A stretch of DNA of 36,894 nt from Anaerolineae bacterium (GCA_011176535.1 DUEP01000052.1:1-36894); one strand, 5' to 3'; numbered from the stretch's first letter, positions 24,839 through 33,397 are shown. Made by a program: numbers and translations. The notes: a model not told the origin generated them from the letters alone.

Positions 24839-24856
24839 ATGTTTCACGTGAAACAT
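24839..24856. promoter_or_regulatory. parS: parS-type ParB-binding palindrome
   Basis: The 18-base perfect palindrome ATGTTTCACGTGAAACAT contains TGTTTCACGTGAAACA, which fits the published Bacillus parS consensus TGTTNCACGTGAAACA exactly. It lies in a 51-bp intergenic space. parS sites usually mark the origin-proximal part of chromosomes. No parA/parB gene is in the window, which is normal for dispersed sites. Confidence 0.85.
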
Positions 24857-24876
24857 CCTCAGGAAGCCCGCCCGGC

Positions 24877-26595
24877 TCAGGAGAACGCACCGAGGAAGTT
24901 AACGCCGTACAGCATCAAGGTCACCAAAGCGTCCACTCCGGCGGACACCAGGAAAAGCAAGGCCCACGAAGTCAACTGCCGGCGGTGCAGCCAGGCCACC
25001 CCCACTCCCAGGCCCAGAAAAGGCACGATGACGGGAACTCCCAGTCGCAGGGCCGTGGCTACCTGTCCGGGCAGGTCAAACCAGGCAGAAAAAGGGGTAT
25101 AGACGAACAGGCCGGGCAGGAAAAACGCCTTGGTCACCTGATACACGACAAAGGCCAAAAGAAAGATCGCCCGACCGCCCCAGGTGGTGAGGTCACCCAC
25201 ATGGAGCAGCGCGCCCAACGCCAACACCAAAGCGCCCGGCAAAAGCCAAAAGAGCGCCAGGGGGAACATCGCCGCACCGACCAAAGCCTCCATGGTTCCC
25301 TGCAGCAACCCTTCGCCCACATCCGCCCAGGTCGTGGCGCGCCAGGCGGCCCGCCAGCGCGGATCGGTGGAGGCCAGGTAGAGCCGATCGCCGGCCGCCC
25401 CTTCGCGCCAGAGCAACCACTGGCCCGTCGCTGTCGTCAAGAGTTGAGGCGCCTGAGAGAAGCCGGGCGTCCGCGCCGCCGCCTGATAACCCATGCCGTG
25501 GGGCGTCCAGTACACCACGGCAATCTGGGCCACGCGGTCCAGCCGTTGCAGGCGAAAAGCGCTCACCGCCAGCATCACCCGACCCTCATCCACCGGAGCC
25601 AGCCAGGGGTCGGCCACGAAGTCGCTGCCCCGGCCAGGCGGGGCCAGCGCCGCCCAACGCGACCAGCCCGCCGGGCCAGCGGTCAGCGGCACATACGCCG
25701 GATGCTCCGCCAAAGGCAGGGCCACCCGCTGGGGCCTCAAGGCACCAAGATCGCGCCAGGGGAAGGCGGCCAGCCACACGGATGAGGTGCCGGCCTGCAA
25801 TCCGCTGGCAAAACGCTGCTCCCAGGCCACGAAAAGGCGCTCTCCAGACGCCACGGCCACCAGTTCGTCCACAAGACCACCGCCGGAGGTCAACCCTTCG
25901 GCCAGATTCACCGGCGAAGTCAGGGCGTCTTCGGGAGCGAGGAGGGCGTGGTTCAACGCGCCTTCAGGGGTCACCCAGAGCAGGGCCACTTCACCCGTAG
26001 GCAAGGGGGCCAACGCCCAGCGCGTCGCCTGCACCGCCAGGGAGTGCGGTCGGCCCTGGGGCCACCGGCGCCACCAAAGGTCTGGACCATCCTTGGTCGT
26101 CCAAAAAGCCACCAGATCGCCCTGCGCCGTCAGGGCGGCCCGATAGGTGCGCACCGCCTGACCGGGAGGACTGAGGGACGCCAGCGCGCCGCGCCATCCG
26201 TCAGGTCCCAGCCGGCCGACGAACAGCCGCGGCCCTTGGGCCGTGACGAGCACCAGGGTCACCAACGCCTCGTCCGCATTGGGCAAGGCGAAAGCCTGCG
26301 GGAGGATGGCCGCCCCTTGGGGAACCGTCACATCCTGGGGGTCCGGCAACCTGGATTGAAAGGCAGACGCTCCGGGGAGAGGTAAGCGCAAGTGGAGCAG
26401 GCGCCCACCTTGGGGGTATAACACTTGCAGGGTGCCCTGTTGTATCCAAGCCGTCACGCCTCCTGTGACCGAACGAGCCAACTCGACGCCCCGGCTGAAA
26501 TCCGCATCAGGTGTCCGGGTATGCACCGGGGTGGCCGAACAGGCCACGGCCAGAAAAACAAGACATAACATGCCACACAAACGCAGGCGGCGCAT
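24877..26595 (-). CDS. Lipoprotein with large ectodomain and C-terminal membrane helices, unknown function
   Basis: This 572-residue protein starts with a type II signal peptide (LVFLAVACSA, lipidated Cys19). Residues ~30-420 consist of repeated short beta segments with Trp-rich turns (LVAFWTTKDGPDLWWRRW, VALLWVTPEGALNHALL, LFVAWEQRF, QWLLWREGAAGDRLYLA), which suggest a beta-propeller. Residues ~430-572 form four or five membrane helices. A lipid anchor plus a polytopic tail is an odd combination, and the signal may instead act as a first helix. The gene has a divergent promoter shared with the M3 peptidase. It precedes the GAF kinase by 51 bases and may be co-transcribed with it. I recognise no family. 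Confidence 0.8.
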   Translation of the reverse strand: MRRLRLCGMLCLVFLAVACSATPVHTRTPDADFSRGVELARSVTGGVTAWIQQGTLQVLYPQGGRLLHLRLPLPGASAFQSRLPDPQDVTVPQGAAILPQAFALPNADEALVTLVLVTAQGPRLFVGRLGPDGWRGALASLSPPGQAVRTYRAALTAQGDLVAFWTTKDGPDLWWRRWPQGRPHSLAVQATRWALAPLPTGEVALLWVTPEGALNHALLAPEDALTSPVNLAEGLTSGGGLVDELVAVASGERLFVAWEQRFASGLQAGTSSVWLAAFPWRDLGALRPQRVALPLAEHPAYVPLTAGPAGWSRWAALAPPGRGSDFVADPWLAPVDEGRVMLAVSAFRLQRLDRVAQIAVVYWTPHGMGYQAAARTPGFSQAPQLLTTATGQWLLWREGAAGDRLYLASTDPRWRAAWRATTWADVGEGLLQGTMEALVGAAMFPLALFWLLPGALVLALGALLHVGDLTTWGGRAIFLLAFVVYQVTKAFFLPGLFVYTPFSAWFDLPGQVATALRLGVPVIVPFLGLGVGVAWLHRRQLTSWALLFLVSAGVDALVTLMLYGVNFLGAFS

Positions 26596-26609
26596 AAGGC
26601 CTCAAAGGA

Positions 26610-26676
26610 GGTTAAGTTTCCCCTATTGTACCATCGCGGCATCCAGCCTCTAAGGTACAATGGGGGAGAACTTACC
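26610..26676. promoter_or_regulatory. Divergent promoters arranged as an inverted repeat
   Basis: On the minus strand TGG-TACAAT (26633-26625) precedes the lipoprotein gene. On the plus strand GG-TACAAT (26654-26661) precedes the M3 peptidase gene. Both -10 boxes sit in nearly identical 23-base units reading GGTACAATnGGGG, then an AACTTA-C-C stretch, in opposite orientation around position 26643. Confidence 0.6.
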
Positions 26677-26697
26677 GCTCATTCAAAAGGAGGCTTT

Positions 26698-28395
26698 ATG
26701 TTTGCCCAATGGCCCCTTTCCGCCGAGGAGTTGGTCTCCTGGCGTTGGTCCGACCTGGAGCCGCACTACCATGACCTGCAGCAGCGGGCCCTCACCGCCT
26801 CAACGGTGAAGGACTGGTTGGAGGACTGGTCCTGGCTGAGCGAAGCGGTGGACGAACTCTCCACCCGGCTCTATCTTGCCACCGCCCAGGACACGACCGA
26901 CGAGGAGGCCAGGCAGCGCTTCCATCGCTTTCTGGAGGAGGACTTCCCACACATCGAGGCCGCCGAACAACGGCTCAAGGAAAAACTGCTGGCCAGCGGG
27001 CTGGAGCCTGAGGGCCTGGCCATCCCGCTGCGCCACATGCGCACCGACGCCGCGCTGTTCCGCGAGGAAAATTTGCCGTTGATGGCCGAGGGACACAAAC
27101 TGAGCAACCGCTACGATGAAATCATCGGCGCCCAGACCGTGGTCTGGGACGGCGAAGAGTGCACCCTGGCACAAATGCGCCCCGTGCTGCAAGAGGCCGA
27201 CCGCTCGCGCCGGGAGCAGGCCTGGCGCCTGATGGCCGAGCGGCAACTGGCCGACCGCGAGGCCCTCAATGCCCTCTGGCAGGAAATGTTTGATTTGCGA
27301 CTGCGCATGGCCCGCAACGCTGGCTTTGCGGACTACCGCGCGTACCGCTGGCAACAATTGCACCGTTTCGACTACACGCCCGAAGACACCAAGGCCTTTC
27401 ACCGGGCCATCGAAGAGGTGGTCGTCCCGGCCGCGGCCCGAGTGTACGAAAAGCGTCGCCGCCTGCTGGGGGTGGACCGCCTGCGGCCCTGGGATCTGGA
27501 AATGGACCCCTTCGGTGAGGCCCCGCTGCGCCCCTTCGCCACGGTGAAGGAGTTGCAGGCAGGCGCTGCAGCCATCTTCCACCGCGTTGATCCGGCGCTG
27601 GGGCGGTATTTCGACACCATGCGCGCCCAGGGGTTGCTGGACCTGGAAAACCGCAAGGGCAAGGCCCCTGGGGCCTTTTGTGCCGGGCTGGCCGTGAGCA
27701 AGCAGCCGTTCATCTTCATGAACGCTGTGGGCACCCATGACGATGTGCAAACGCTGCTCCACGAATCGGGCCACGCCTTCCATGTGTTCGAGGCGGCGAG
27801 TCTGCCCTATCATCCGCAACATGAAGCGCCCATGGAGTTCGCCGAGGTGGCCTCGATGGGCATGGAGTTGCTGGCCGCCCCCTACCTGGAAGAAAAGCAC
27901 GGCGGCTTTTACAGCCCCCGGGACGCGGCCCGCGCCCTCCTGAGCCACCTGGAACGCACCCTGCGCTTCTGGCCCTACATGGCCGTGGTGGACGCCTTCC
28001 AGCATTGGGTCTACGAAAATCCCCAGGCGGCCCATGATCCCCAGGCCTGCGATCGCACTTGGAGCGCCCTCTGGCAGCGCTTCATGGTAGGGGTCGATTG
28101 GGAAGGCTGGGAAGAGGTGCTCGCCACGGGCTGGCACCGGAAACTACATATCTACTATGTGGAATACGGGCTGGCCCAACTGGGCGCGGTGCAGGTCTGG
28201 GCCAACGCGCTGCGAGACCAGGCGGGGGCCGTAGCCGCCTATCGCCGGGCGCTGGCGCTAGGGAACACCCTCCCACTCCCCCAACTTTACGCCACCGCCG
28301 GGGCGCGATTCGCCTTCGATGCCGACACGCTCCAACGGGCCGTCGCCCTCCTCCTGGAAAAGGTAGACGAACTAGAAGCCCGGGCATTGGCCTGA
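26698..28395 (+). CDS. M3-family oligoendopeptidase (PepF-like)
   Basis: This 565-residue zinc metallopeptidase cleaves short peptides in the cytoplasm. The active site is TLLHESGHAFHVFEA with His355, Glu356 and His359, and the third ligand is probably Glu383 in EFAEVASMGMELL. The N-terminal ~180 residues are the helical PepF-type domain. GAFCAGLAVSKQPFIFMN precedes the active site and YVEYGLAQLGAVQVW is the usual C-terminal substrate segment. Length fits the oligoendopeptidase F group. The ATG at 26698 has AAAGGAGG just upstream. An in-frame ATG 24 codons earlier lies upstream of the -10 box and is rejected. No signal peptide is present. Confidence 0.93.
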   Translation: MFAQWPLSAEELVSWRWSDLEPHYHDLQQRALTASTVKDWLEDWSWLSEAVDELSTRLYLATAQDTTDEEARQRFHRFLEEDFPHIEAAEQRLKEKLLASGLEPEGLAIPLRHMRTDAALFREENLPLMAEGHKLSNRYDEIIGAQTVVWDGEECTLAQMRPVLQEADRSRREQAWRLMAERQLADREALNALWQEMFDLRLRMARNAGFADYRAYRWQQLHRFDYTPEDTKAFHRAIEEVVVPAAARVYEKRRRLLGVDRLRPWDLEMDPFGEAPLRPFATVKELQAGAAAIFHRVDPALGRYFDTMRAQGLLDLENRKGKAPGAFCAGLAVSKQPFIFMNAVGTHDDVQTLLHESGHAFHVFEAASLPYHPQHEAPMEFAEVASMGMELLAAPYLEEKHGGFYSPRDAARALLSHLERTLRFWPYMAVVDAFQHWVYENPQAAHDPQACDRTWSALWQRFMVGVDWEGWEEVLATGWHRKLHIYYVEYGLAQLGAVQVWANALRDQAGAVAAYRRALALGNTLPLPQLYATAGARFAFDADTLQRAVALLLEKVDELEARALA

Positions 28396-28435
28396 CCCCC
28401 ACGGGCACCTGCTTCAATCTGTCGGAACTGTAACA

Positions 28436-28471
28436 AAACCCGGACACCCTGAGGATGGATATCCGGGCTTT
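28436..28471. terminator. Bidirectional terminator between convergent M3 peptidase and FHA genes
   Basis: The stem CCCGGA (28439-28444)/TCCGGG (28462-28467) is flanked by AAAA on the left and CTTT on the right, so either strand gives a hairpin followed by a short U-tract (better on the minus strand: TTTTGTT). The loop is 17 bases. Confidence 0.55.
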
Positions 28472-28489
28472 GGATTGGTTTCCCCTCTC

Positions 28490-29086
28490 TCAAGGGCAAC
28501 CCGCCAGGAAGGGGAACACCGTACACCAGAGGTAGTTCGCATCGATGTACCAAAGCACCCCTGCGATGAAACACACCGCGAGCAGGGCCACCACCAGGCA
28601 GCCGATGAGCAGCCAGTTGCGCTTTTTGGGAGGCGCCTCCGCTGCAGCGGCGGGCGGCACCTGACCCACCACCCGGAGATCCGGCCGCGGCGGGGGAGCG
28701 CCGGAGCGCACCGTGGCCGGACGAACCGTCGCCGCCGGCTCCACGGCCACCGTCGCTTCGGCATCGAACACCACCGGCTCGTACACCATCACCGTCTTCG
28801 GCCCCAGCCGGATTTCATCGCCGGGCTGTAACCGTCGCGGCGCGGTGAGCCGCACGCCGTTGACGAAAGTGCCGTTGGTGGAGCCCAGATCCTCCAACAG
28901 ATACCCTCCGCCCTGACGGATAAACCGTGCGTGTTGCCGTGAGAGTTCCGGTTCCTCCACCACCAGGTCGCATCGTTGAGAGCGCCCGATGAGCACCACA
29001 TCCTGATTCAACTCGAACACCCGCCCAGCCGCGACCCCGGCCTTGACCGCCAAGCGAAATTGTGGCGCGTTCGGTAACCCGCTCAT
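28490..29086 (-). CDS. FHA-domain protein with C-terminal membrane helix
   Basis: This 198-residue protein has a canonical FHA phosphothreonine-binding domain at about 20-95: LIGRSQRCDLVVEEPELSRQHA in part (GRSQRCDLV, SRQHARF), then LEDLGSTNGTFVNGV. A Pro/Ala-rich linker, a basic patch PPKKRN and one membrane helix (LLIGCLVVALLAVCFIAGVLWY) follow, with a short outer tail holding two Cys. The FHA domain should face the cytoplasm. The ATG at 29086 has GGAGG six bases upstream. A TTG four codons earlier would leave no ribosome site. The gene has a promoter back-to-back with that of holB. The kinase or partner is unknown. Confidence 0.9.
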   Translation of the reverse strand: MSGLPNAPQFRLAVKAGVAAGRVFELNQDVVLIGRSQRCDLVVEEPELSRQHARFIRQGGGYLLEDLGSTNGTFVNGVRLTAPRRLQPGDEIRLGPKTVMVYEPVVFDAEATVAVEPAATVRPATVRSGAPPPRPDLRVVGQVPPAAAAEAPPKKRNWLLIGCLVVALLAVCFIAGVLWYIDANYLWCTVFPFLAGCP

Positions 29087-29121
29087 GGTTTCCTCCAAAA
29101 TTATTCAAACCTGCTGGGTTT

Positions 29122-29150
29122 AGTGTACAAAAATCCTGCGTCAAAGTCAA
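29122..29150 (-). promoter_or_regulatory. Promoter of the FHA protein gene
   Basis: On the minus strand TTGACT (29150-29145), 17 bases, TACACT (29127-29122). The expected start is near 29115, with a ~30-base leader carrying GGAGG. Confidence 0.65.
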
Positions 29151-29151
29151 C

Positions 29152-29180
29152 TTGCCGAAAGCCCTACTCTGGGCTACAAT
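29152..29180 (+). promoter_or_regulatory. Promoter of holB
   Basis: TTGCCG (29152-29157), 17 bases, TACAAT (29175-29180). The ATG follows after 9 bases, so the leader is at most a few bases. The -35 box is one base away from the -35 box of the divergent FHA promoter. Confidence 0.65.
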
Positions 29181-29189
29181 CGAAACACC

Positions 29190-30203
29190 ATGTCGTGGAA
29201 TCTACTCGGACACCAATGGGCCACGGAACTTCTTCAGGGGCACATCCGCCAGCAGCGGGTGCGCCACGCCTATCTATTCACCGGACCCCAAGGCGTCGGT
29301 CGGCGCACGCTGGCCCTGCGCTTCGCCCAGGCCCTCAACTGCCCGAAACCTACCTCCCCCGGCGTGCCCTGTGGCACCTGCCGGGTATGCCGCCAAATCG
29401 AGAAGCAGCAGCATCCCGATCTCTTCGTGGTGCAGGCCGAAGACGAAGGGGGCGTGCTGAAAGTCGAGCAAATTCGCCAACTCCAGCGCCACCTCAACCT
29501 CACGCCCTATGAAGGGGCCTACCGCGTGGGCCTGCTGCTGCACTTCGAGAAGGCGCACCCCAGCGCGGCCAACGCCTTGCTTAAGATGCTGGAAGAGCCG
29601 CCGCCCCATGTGGTGCTGCTGCTCACCGCCCACAGCGCCGAAGAACTGCTGCCCACCATCACCTCCCGCTGCGAGGTACTCCGCCTGCGCCCCATGCCCC
29701 CGTCCGCTCTGGCCCAGGCCCTGAACGAGGGCTTCGCCGTCCCGCCCGAACGCGCGGCCTTCCTGGCCCACCTCTCCCATGGCCGACCAGGGATGGCCCT
29801 CCGCTGGCACCAAAACCCCGCTTTGCTCGACGAGCGCCAGGAACACCTGCAGGCCCTTGCTCACCTCTTGCAGACCGACCTGCTGGCCCGTTTTGCTTTT
29901 GCCGAGCAGTGGGCCAAAAAGGGCAGCGAAAACCGTCCCAAAATCCGCGCCCTGCTGCACACCTGGCTGGACTTCTGGCGCGATGTGCTCCTCCAGACGG
30001 CCAACCCCTCCCTGCCGGCCGCCCATCAGGATTACCTCCCCTTGATCCAGGCCCTGCGGCAGCATATGACCCTGGCCCAAACCCACGCTTTGGTGAGCCA
30101 ACTGCTGCAAAGTCTGGAAGACCTGGACGCCTATGTCAATCCTCGGCTGATTCTGGAAGCCCTAATGCTTGACCTGCCCCGCCTGCCTGCCTCAAACCCG
30201 TAG
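29190..30203 (+). CDS. holB: DNA polymerase III subunit delta prime
   Basis: This 337-residue clamp-loader subunit belongs to the AAA+ superfamily. It has the zinc module Cys51, Cys61, Cys64 and Cys67 (CGTCRVC), as in E. coli delta prime. The P-loop position reads GPQGVGRRT (32-40), with Arg in place of the catalytic Lys, which fits a subunit that does not hydrolyse ATP. Sensor/SRC region: LLKMLEEPPPHVVLLL and TITSRCEVLRL. The C-terminal helical domain is of normal size. No Shine-Dalgarno precedes the ATG, in line with a near-leaderless transcript. The gene is followed by a separate promoter for the downstream kinase. Confidence 0.93.
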   Translation: MSWNLLGHQWATELLQGHIRQQRVRHAYLFTGPQGVGRRTLALRFAQALNCPKPTSPGVPCGTCRVCRQIEKQQHPDLFVVQAEDEGGVLKVEQIRQLQRHLNLTPYEGAYRVGLLLHFEKAHPSAANALLKMLEEPPPHVVLLLTAHSAEELLPTITSRCEVLRLRPMPPSALAQALNEGFAVPPERAAFLAHLSHGRPGMALRWHQNPALLDERQEHLQALAHLLQTDLLARFAFAEQWAKKGSENRPKIRALLHTWLDFWRDVLLQTANPSLPAAHQDYLPLIQALRQHMTLAQTHALVSQLLQSLEDLDAYVNPRLILEALMLDLPRLPASNP

Positions 30204-30206
30204 GGG

Positions 30207-30215
30207 AATATGCTA
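30207..30215 (+). promoter_or_regulatory. Extended -10 promoter of the kinase-asparaginase operon
   Basis: The sequence is TGC-TATACT, starting 4 bases after the holB stop. The leader to the chosen start at 30340 would be about 118 bases. The leader shows a possible GGGG-TTCG-TCCC hairpin near 30243 but nothing recognisable as a riboswitch. Confidence 0.55.
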
Positions 30216-30339
30216 TACTTCCAACAAGAAACGGCCATCGCTTGACGGGGTTCGTCCCACCGGAGAAACGGTTGGGCACAGCGGCCCCCCTGGCCGGGCC
30301 CTTGCCCGCTATAGGACAGCCTCTGCTTGCGAGGGCACG

Positions 30340-32544
30340 ATGCACTCATCCACCCCGGTTGCACCGGGCAACCGGAAAAATCCAGGCATGGCGCTCTCAA
30401 CCGACCCCTCCCCCACCCAACCGCTCGCCAACGGCTCCGTTGCGCAAGAACACGGAATGCCGGAACTGACGCTTTACCAGGCGTTGACGGGCATTGTGGA
30501 ACAGAACCCCTTCTTTGCGCAGGCGGTCGAGCACCTGGCGCGCCTGATCCCGTTTAACGCCCTGGTGCTGCAAATGCTGGGCGAGGAGGGAGAACCCTTG
30601 ATGGGCTACCAGTGGCGCGAAGGAGCAGGGGAGCGACTACTTTTTGCCCAGCAACACCACCTCCTGACCTGTGTCTTCACCCAGAAGGCGCTGCAACAAA
30701 AAGCCCCCGTGGTGCTCCTCGACACCCGGGAGCATGCCCAATGGGACGCCTGGGTCGAGGCCCTGCCCTCCCTGCAAGGGCTGCGCTCGGCGCTGGTGTT
30801 CCCCATCCTCAGTCGCCAGGGGCTTGTCGGCGTTGGCGTGCTGGCCCGCCGCCCCCCTCACAGCCTTGGACAGGAGGAAACCGAACTGGTGAAGGCGGTG
30901 GGGAGCGTCCTGGGCAACCTGTTCTTAGCCGTGCGCACCGCTTTTGCCTACCGGCAGCAGGCCAAACTAAGCCTGGAACTGGCCCAAAGCATCGAGTTGC
31001 TGGCTCAGACCCTCGACCCCGAGGAAGTGGTCACCCGCATCCTGGCCCGGGTGCAGGCCAGTTTGCATGTCGAGGCGGCCTTGCTCTATCTGTACGAAAA
31101 AGAGAGCCAGACCTGGGTGCTCCGCGATGCCGTGGGCAAAGTGCTTCGCTCGGCCCGCGGCCAACGCTACTCGCCGCCGGCGTCGCTGCTGGAGCGCCTG
31201 TTCCAGCAGAAGGAAACCCTCTGGAGCCCCAACCTGGCCGTCCAGGCTCAAAACCTGCTCAAAGTGCTGCCCATCGCCGGTTTTACCCCACGGACGGGCT
31301 ACGCCGTGCCCATCCACAGCGAAGGGCAACCGTTGGGGGTCATTCTGGTGATCAACCCGGCCCAAGGCGGGGGGCTGCCCTTCGTAGCCAACTTCCTGAA
31401 CGCCCTGGCCTCCGTGGCCGGGGTGAGCCTCACCCACGCCCGCCTGTTTGCCGAACTGGAACAGGCCCACGAAGAATACCGCACCCTCTTCAACGATACG
31501 CTGGATTGGATTATCATTACCAACCTTCAGGGAAACATCGTGGAAGCCAACCAGACCTGCAAAGAAATGCTGGGGCTCCGCTGGGAGACCATCCGCGCTG
31601 GCAGCAAATCCATCACCCAAATCCACCAACCGGACCCCCAGGTGGTTCCCCAGGACTTCAAAGAGATTCCGGCCTCCCCTCCTCTGCGATACGAGTCCCA
31701 GGTGACCCTCCCCAACGGCCAAACCATCCCCGTGGAAGTGTATGTGCGCCGGGTGACCGTCAGCGGCCAGCCGCGGCTGCAATGGATTCTACGCGACACC
31801 TCCGAAGCCAAACAATTGGAGACCTTGCGCGAGGACCTGCTGTCCATGGTGTACCACGACCTGCGCTCGCCCTTGGCCAATATCCTTTCCGGCGTGGATG
31901 TGCTGGAATCCATCCACGGGCGCGACGGCACCTCGGCCACGGTGCTGGAGATCATCCACCGGTCGGCCGAACGCATCCAACGGCTCACCTCCACCATGCT
32001 GGATATCCGCCGCTTGGAAACCGGCCAACCCCTGGCCAAACCCCGCCCCACCCCCCCGCAACAACTCATTCAGGAGGCGGTGGACGCCGTGCTCCCCCTG
32101 ATTCAATCGAAAGGGCACATAATAGAGATGCAATTGCCCGAGGAACCGCTGCCGTTGGTCATGGCCGACGCCGAGATGATTCGGCGGGTGCTTATCAACC
32201 TGCTGGAAAACGCCTGCAAGTACACCCCCAACGGCGAGCACATCTGGATAGGGGCGCAGCAGGAAACCGAGGGCTGGGTACGCTTCTGGGTGCGCGACAC
32301 CGGCCCCGGGATCCCGCCGGAAGAGCAGGACACCCTCTTCGAGAAGTACACCCGGGCGAGCACTTCCAAAGGCGCCGAAGGGCTGGGCCTGGGCCTGGCC
32401 TACTGCCGCCTGGCCGTGGAGGCCCATCACGGTCAAATCGGTGTGTACAGCCGCCCCAACGAAGGGGCGACCTTTTACTTCACCCTGCCGATTGCTCCCA
32501 TACCCGATGAGGAAGAGGAGCAGTCGCCCCAAGCAGGAGGATAG
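30340..32544 (+). CDS. Soluble sensor histidine kinase with two GAF domains and a PAS domain
   Basis: This 734-residue protein has no membrane helix. Domains in order: a short Ser/Pro-rich N-terminus, GAF 1 (about 60-210), GAF 2 (about 215-380, VEAALLYLYEKES), PAS (about 370-490, LDWIIITNLQGNIVEANQ), HisKA with MVYHDLRSPL and phosphoacceptor His506, and the ATP domain (NLLENACKYTPNG, DTGPGIPPEEQ, GLGLGLAYCRLAVEAHHG). It should integrate cytoplasmic signals. No response regulator lies nearby. Start choice: ATG at 30340 has GAGGG nearby. ATGs at 30388 and 30457 are alternatives. The metallo-beta-lactamase-fold gene follows after 4 bases, so the two are surely co-transcribed. Confidence 0.9.
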   Translation: MHSSTPVAPGNRKNPGMALSTDPSPTQPLANGSVAQEHGMPELTLYQALTGIVEQNPFFAQAVEHLARLIPFNALVLQMLGEEGEPLMGYQWREGAGERLLFAQQHHLLTCVFTQKALQQKAPVVLLDTREHAQWDAWVEALPSLQGLRSALVFPILSRQGLVGVGVLARRPPHSLGQEETELVKAVGSVLGNLFLAVRTAFAYRQQAKLSLELAQSIELLAQTLDPEEVVTRILARVQASLHVEAALLYLYEKESQTWVLRDAVGKVLRSARGQRYSPPASLLERLFQQKETLWSPNLAVQAQNLLKVLPIAGFTPRTGYAVPIHSEGQPLGVILVINPAQGGGLPFVANFLNALASVAGVSLTHARLFAELEQAHEEYRTLFNDTLDWIIITNLQGNIVEANQTCKEMLGLRWETIRAGSKSITQIHQPDPQVVPQDFKEIPASPPLRYESQVTLPNGQTIPVEVYVRRVTVSGQPRLQWILRDTSEAKQLETLREDLLSMVYHDLRSPLANILSGVDVLESIHGRDGTSATVLEIIHRSAERIQRLTSTMLDIRRLETGQPLAKPRPTPPQQLIQEAVDAVLPLIQSKGHIIEMQLPEEPLPLVMADAEMIRRVLINLLENACKYTPNGEHIWIGAQQETEGWVRFWVRDTGPGIPPEEQDTLFEKYTRASTSKGAEGLGLGLAYCRLAVEAHHGQIGVYSRPNEGATFYFTLPIAPIPDEEEEQSPQAGG

Positions 32545-32548
32545 CCGC

Positions 32549-33397
32549 ATGCAAGAAATCGCACCTGGCGTGCTCATCGGCACCGAGTACATCGGCGCCA
32601 CCGTAGGCGTGGTGCTCATGCAGCGAGGAACGGTGTATATCGATGCGCCCCCCTGCCCGGACCAGAGTCGCGCCTGGCGCAACACCGTGCGCAGCATGGG
32701 CAACAGCACCCAACGGGCGCTGGTCTATCTGGATCATCATCCCGACCGGGCCTTGGGGGGGCGGCTGATGGACTGCCCCATCCTGGCGCACGAAAAGACG
32801 GCCTACATCTTCCGCTCGCGCTCCGCCATCTTCCGTGCCCACCCCCCCCGGCATGGCGAGGCCTGGGAGACCTGCCCCACCATCAGCAATGTGCGCTGGA
32901 GCCAGATTCACCTCAGTTTTGGCAACGAACTGCACATCCACTGGCAAGAGAAAGAACCGCTCATCCTGCAACACATGCCCGGCCCGGCGCCGGGGGCCTT
33001 GTGGGCCATCCTGCCCGAAACGCGGGTGGCCTTCGTCGGCGACGCCGTCACCCTGCGCGAACCGCCGTTTCTGGCCATGGCCGAGTTGGAACCCTGGCTG
33101 AAGACCCTGGACCACCTGCTCTCGGACGAGTTTAAAGACTTTCTGATCGTCGCCGGTCGTGGGGGACTGGCCCCGCTCAGCGAAATTCGCCACATGCGCC
33201 ACTTCCTGGCCCGGACCCACGACCTGCTCCAGGACCTGACCACGCGTAAGGCGCCCGTGGAGGCCACTAAAGACCTGGTGCCCGAACTGCTGGCCCTCTG
33301 GGAATTTGATCCGGCTTACGACACGCTCTACCAGCAACGCCTGGCCCACGGCCTGCAAGCCTGCTACCGTTCTTCCTACCTCAAAGTTAAATCCTGA
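32549..33397 (+). CDS. Metallo-beta-lactamase-fold protein with degenerate metal motif
   Basis: This 282-residue protein resembles MBL-fold hydrolases. IGTEYIGATVGVVLMQRGTVYIDAPP forms the first strands (shown in part: TVYIDAPP), the metal loop position reads LVYLDHHPDRALGG, and later strands include AFVGDAVTLREPPF and FLIVAGRGG. In active enzymes the loop is HxHxDH. Here residues 62-67 are DHHPDR, so two of the ligands appear replaced and catalysis is doubtful. It could be a sensor or binding protein. It starts 4 bases after the GAF/PAS kinase gene with AGGAGG eight bases upstream, which hints at a role in that kinase's pathway (inference). Confidence 0.75.
   Translation: MQEIAPGVLIGTEYIGATVGVVLMQRGTVYIDAPPCPDQSRAWRNTVRSMGNSTQRALVYLDHHPDRALGGRLMDCPILAHEKTAYIFRSRSAIFRAHPPRHGEAWETCPTISNVRWSQIHLSFGNELHIHWQEKEPLILQHMPGPAPGALWAILPETRVAFVGDAVTLREPPFLAMAELEPWLKTLDHLLSDEFKDFLIVAGRGGLAPLSEIRHMRHFLARTHDLLQDLTTRKAPVEATKDLVPELLALWEFDPAYDTLYQQRLAHGLQACYRSSYLKVKS

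Noticed and set aside
30612-32510. A 632-codon frame inside the GAF/PAS kinase gene
   Set aside because: It is the +1-shifted reading of the kinase, with an Arg/Gly/Pro-rich product. The kinase frame holds all conserved boxes.
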